From Chitinophagaceae bacterium (GTDB taxonomy: Bacteria > Bacteroidota > Bacteroidia > Chitinophagales > Chitinophagaceae): DNA of 13,716 nucleotides. A program made the translations under genes and the position numbers. The notes below the pieces were generated by a model. It worked only from the letters and a program-made list of their open reading frames with translations, searched no databases and was not told the DNA's origin. This document shows positions 13,632 to 13,716 of the stretch, piece after piece; within the stretch, counting starts at the first letter, position 1, and the number at the start of each line of letters is the position of its first letter. Where the stretch lies: assembly GCA_003456175.1 (NCBI GenBank), contig DMPB01000177.1, positions 42,660-56,375 of the forward strand, written 5' to 3'.

Positions 13632-13716
13632 ATGCGATTAGCCATTTTCGCCAGCGGCAACGGCAGCAATGCACAAGCCATTATTAACCATTTTAAAGGT
13701 AACCTTACGGTAAATG
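13632..13716 (+). CDS. purN: Phosphoribosylglycinamide formyltransferase, 5' end only
   Basis: Cytoplasmic GAR transformylase of de novo purine synthesis, which transfers a formyl group from 10-formyltetrahydrofolate to glycinamide ribonucleotide. Only 28 codons are present before the right edge. Seen: MRLAIFASGNGSNAQAIINH, the family's first beta strand followed by the phosphate-binding GNGSN loop (residues 9-13) and first helix. The catalytic Asn, His and Asp lie beyond the window. The next residues, FKGNLTVN, fall in the variable stretch before the second strand and are encoded by a copy of the 14-bp repeat. The start ATG is 1 bp after the stop of the small membrane protein gene. I am confident of the family from the first 20 residues, less so that the gene is intact. 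Confidence 0.85.
   Translation, partial: MRLAIFASGNGSNAQAIINHFKGNLTVN
13702..13715 (+). repeat. Dispersed 14-bp repeat, copy 4 (inside purN)
   Basis: Exact ACCTTACGGTAAAT lying in the purN frame, covering most of the codons for Asn-Leu-Thr-Val-Asn. The flanking base breaks the outer part of the TTACC/GGTAA stem (AACC against GGTA), so the hairpin is weaker than in the intergenic copies. It sits at the very edge of the window. Confidence 0.6.

Overview
The window looks like a chromosomal segment of a Bacteroidota genome, probably of the Chitinophaga/Sphingobacterium type. The evidence is the operon content (alternative complex III joined to an aa3-type cytochrome oxidase), moderate GC (flanking genes near 45% in the lines I counted), weak Shine-Dalgarno signals, a TAnnTTTG-type promoter element, and lipoproteins with short Bacteroidota-style signal peptides.

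Layout. Positions 1-13104 on the minus strand form one respiratory operon, read right to left: actA (multihaem cytochrome c), actB (molybdopterin-oxidoreductase-like plus Fe-S subunit), a foreign-looking block of three secreted-protein genes (5866-8577), actC, actD, actE, actF, coxB (oxidase subunit II, CuA) and the 5' part of coxA (oxidase subunit I, cut by the window edge). Alternative complex III (ACIII) oxidises quinol. Its Fe-S and haem c centres pass electrons through ActA and ActE to the CuA site of the oxidase, which reduces oxygen, so the genes encode a quinol-to-oxygen supercomplex. On the plus strand, diverging from actA across a 238-bp region, are a small membrane protein gene (13343-13630) and the start of purN (13632 to the window end).

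The inserted block lies between actB and actC, which are normally neighbours. It encodes a lipoprotein with an HExxH zinc-peptidase motif and a matching downstream histidine, then two small proteins with signal peptides. One of these has a pattern reminiscent of a TonB C-terminal domain. A 269-bp gap in the block holds what may be a gene remnant. Much of the block is AT-richer than its flanks (28-30% GC in several counted lines, though not uniformly), and it keeps the operon's direction.

The second unexplained feature is a short repeat. An identical 14-mer, ACCTTACGGTAAAT, occurs four times. Three copies sit in intergenic gaps of the act operon, 10-12 nt after the stop codons of actA, actC and actE, where each can form a TTACC/GGTAA stem with a 4-nt loop. 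The fourth lies inside the purN reading frame. Most act gaps also hold a second, unrelated small hairpin. I saw no tRNA, rRNA, CRISPR array, transposase or integrase, and no gene-free stretch longer than 300 bp.
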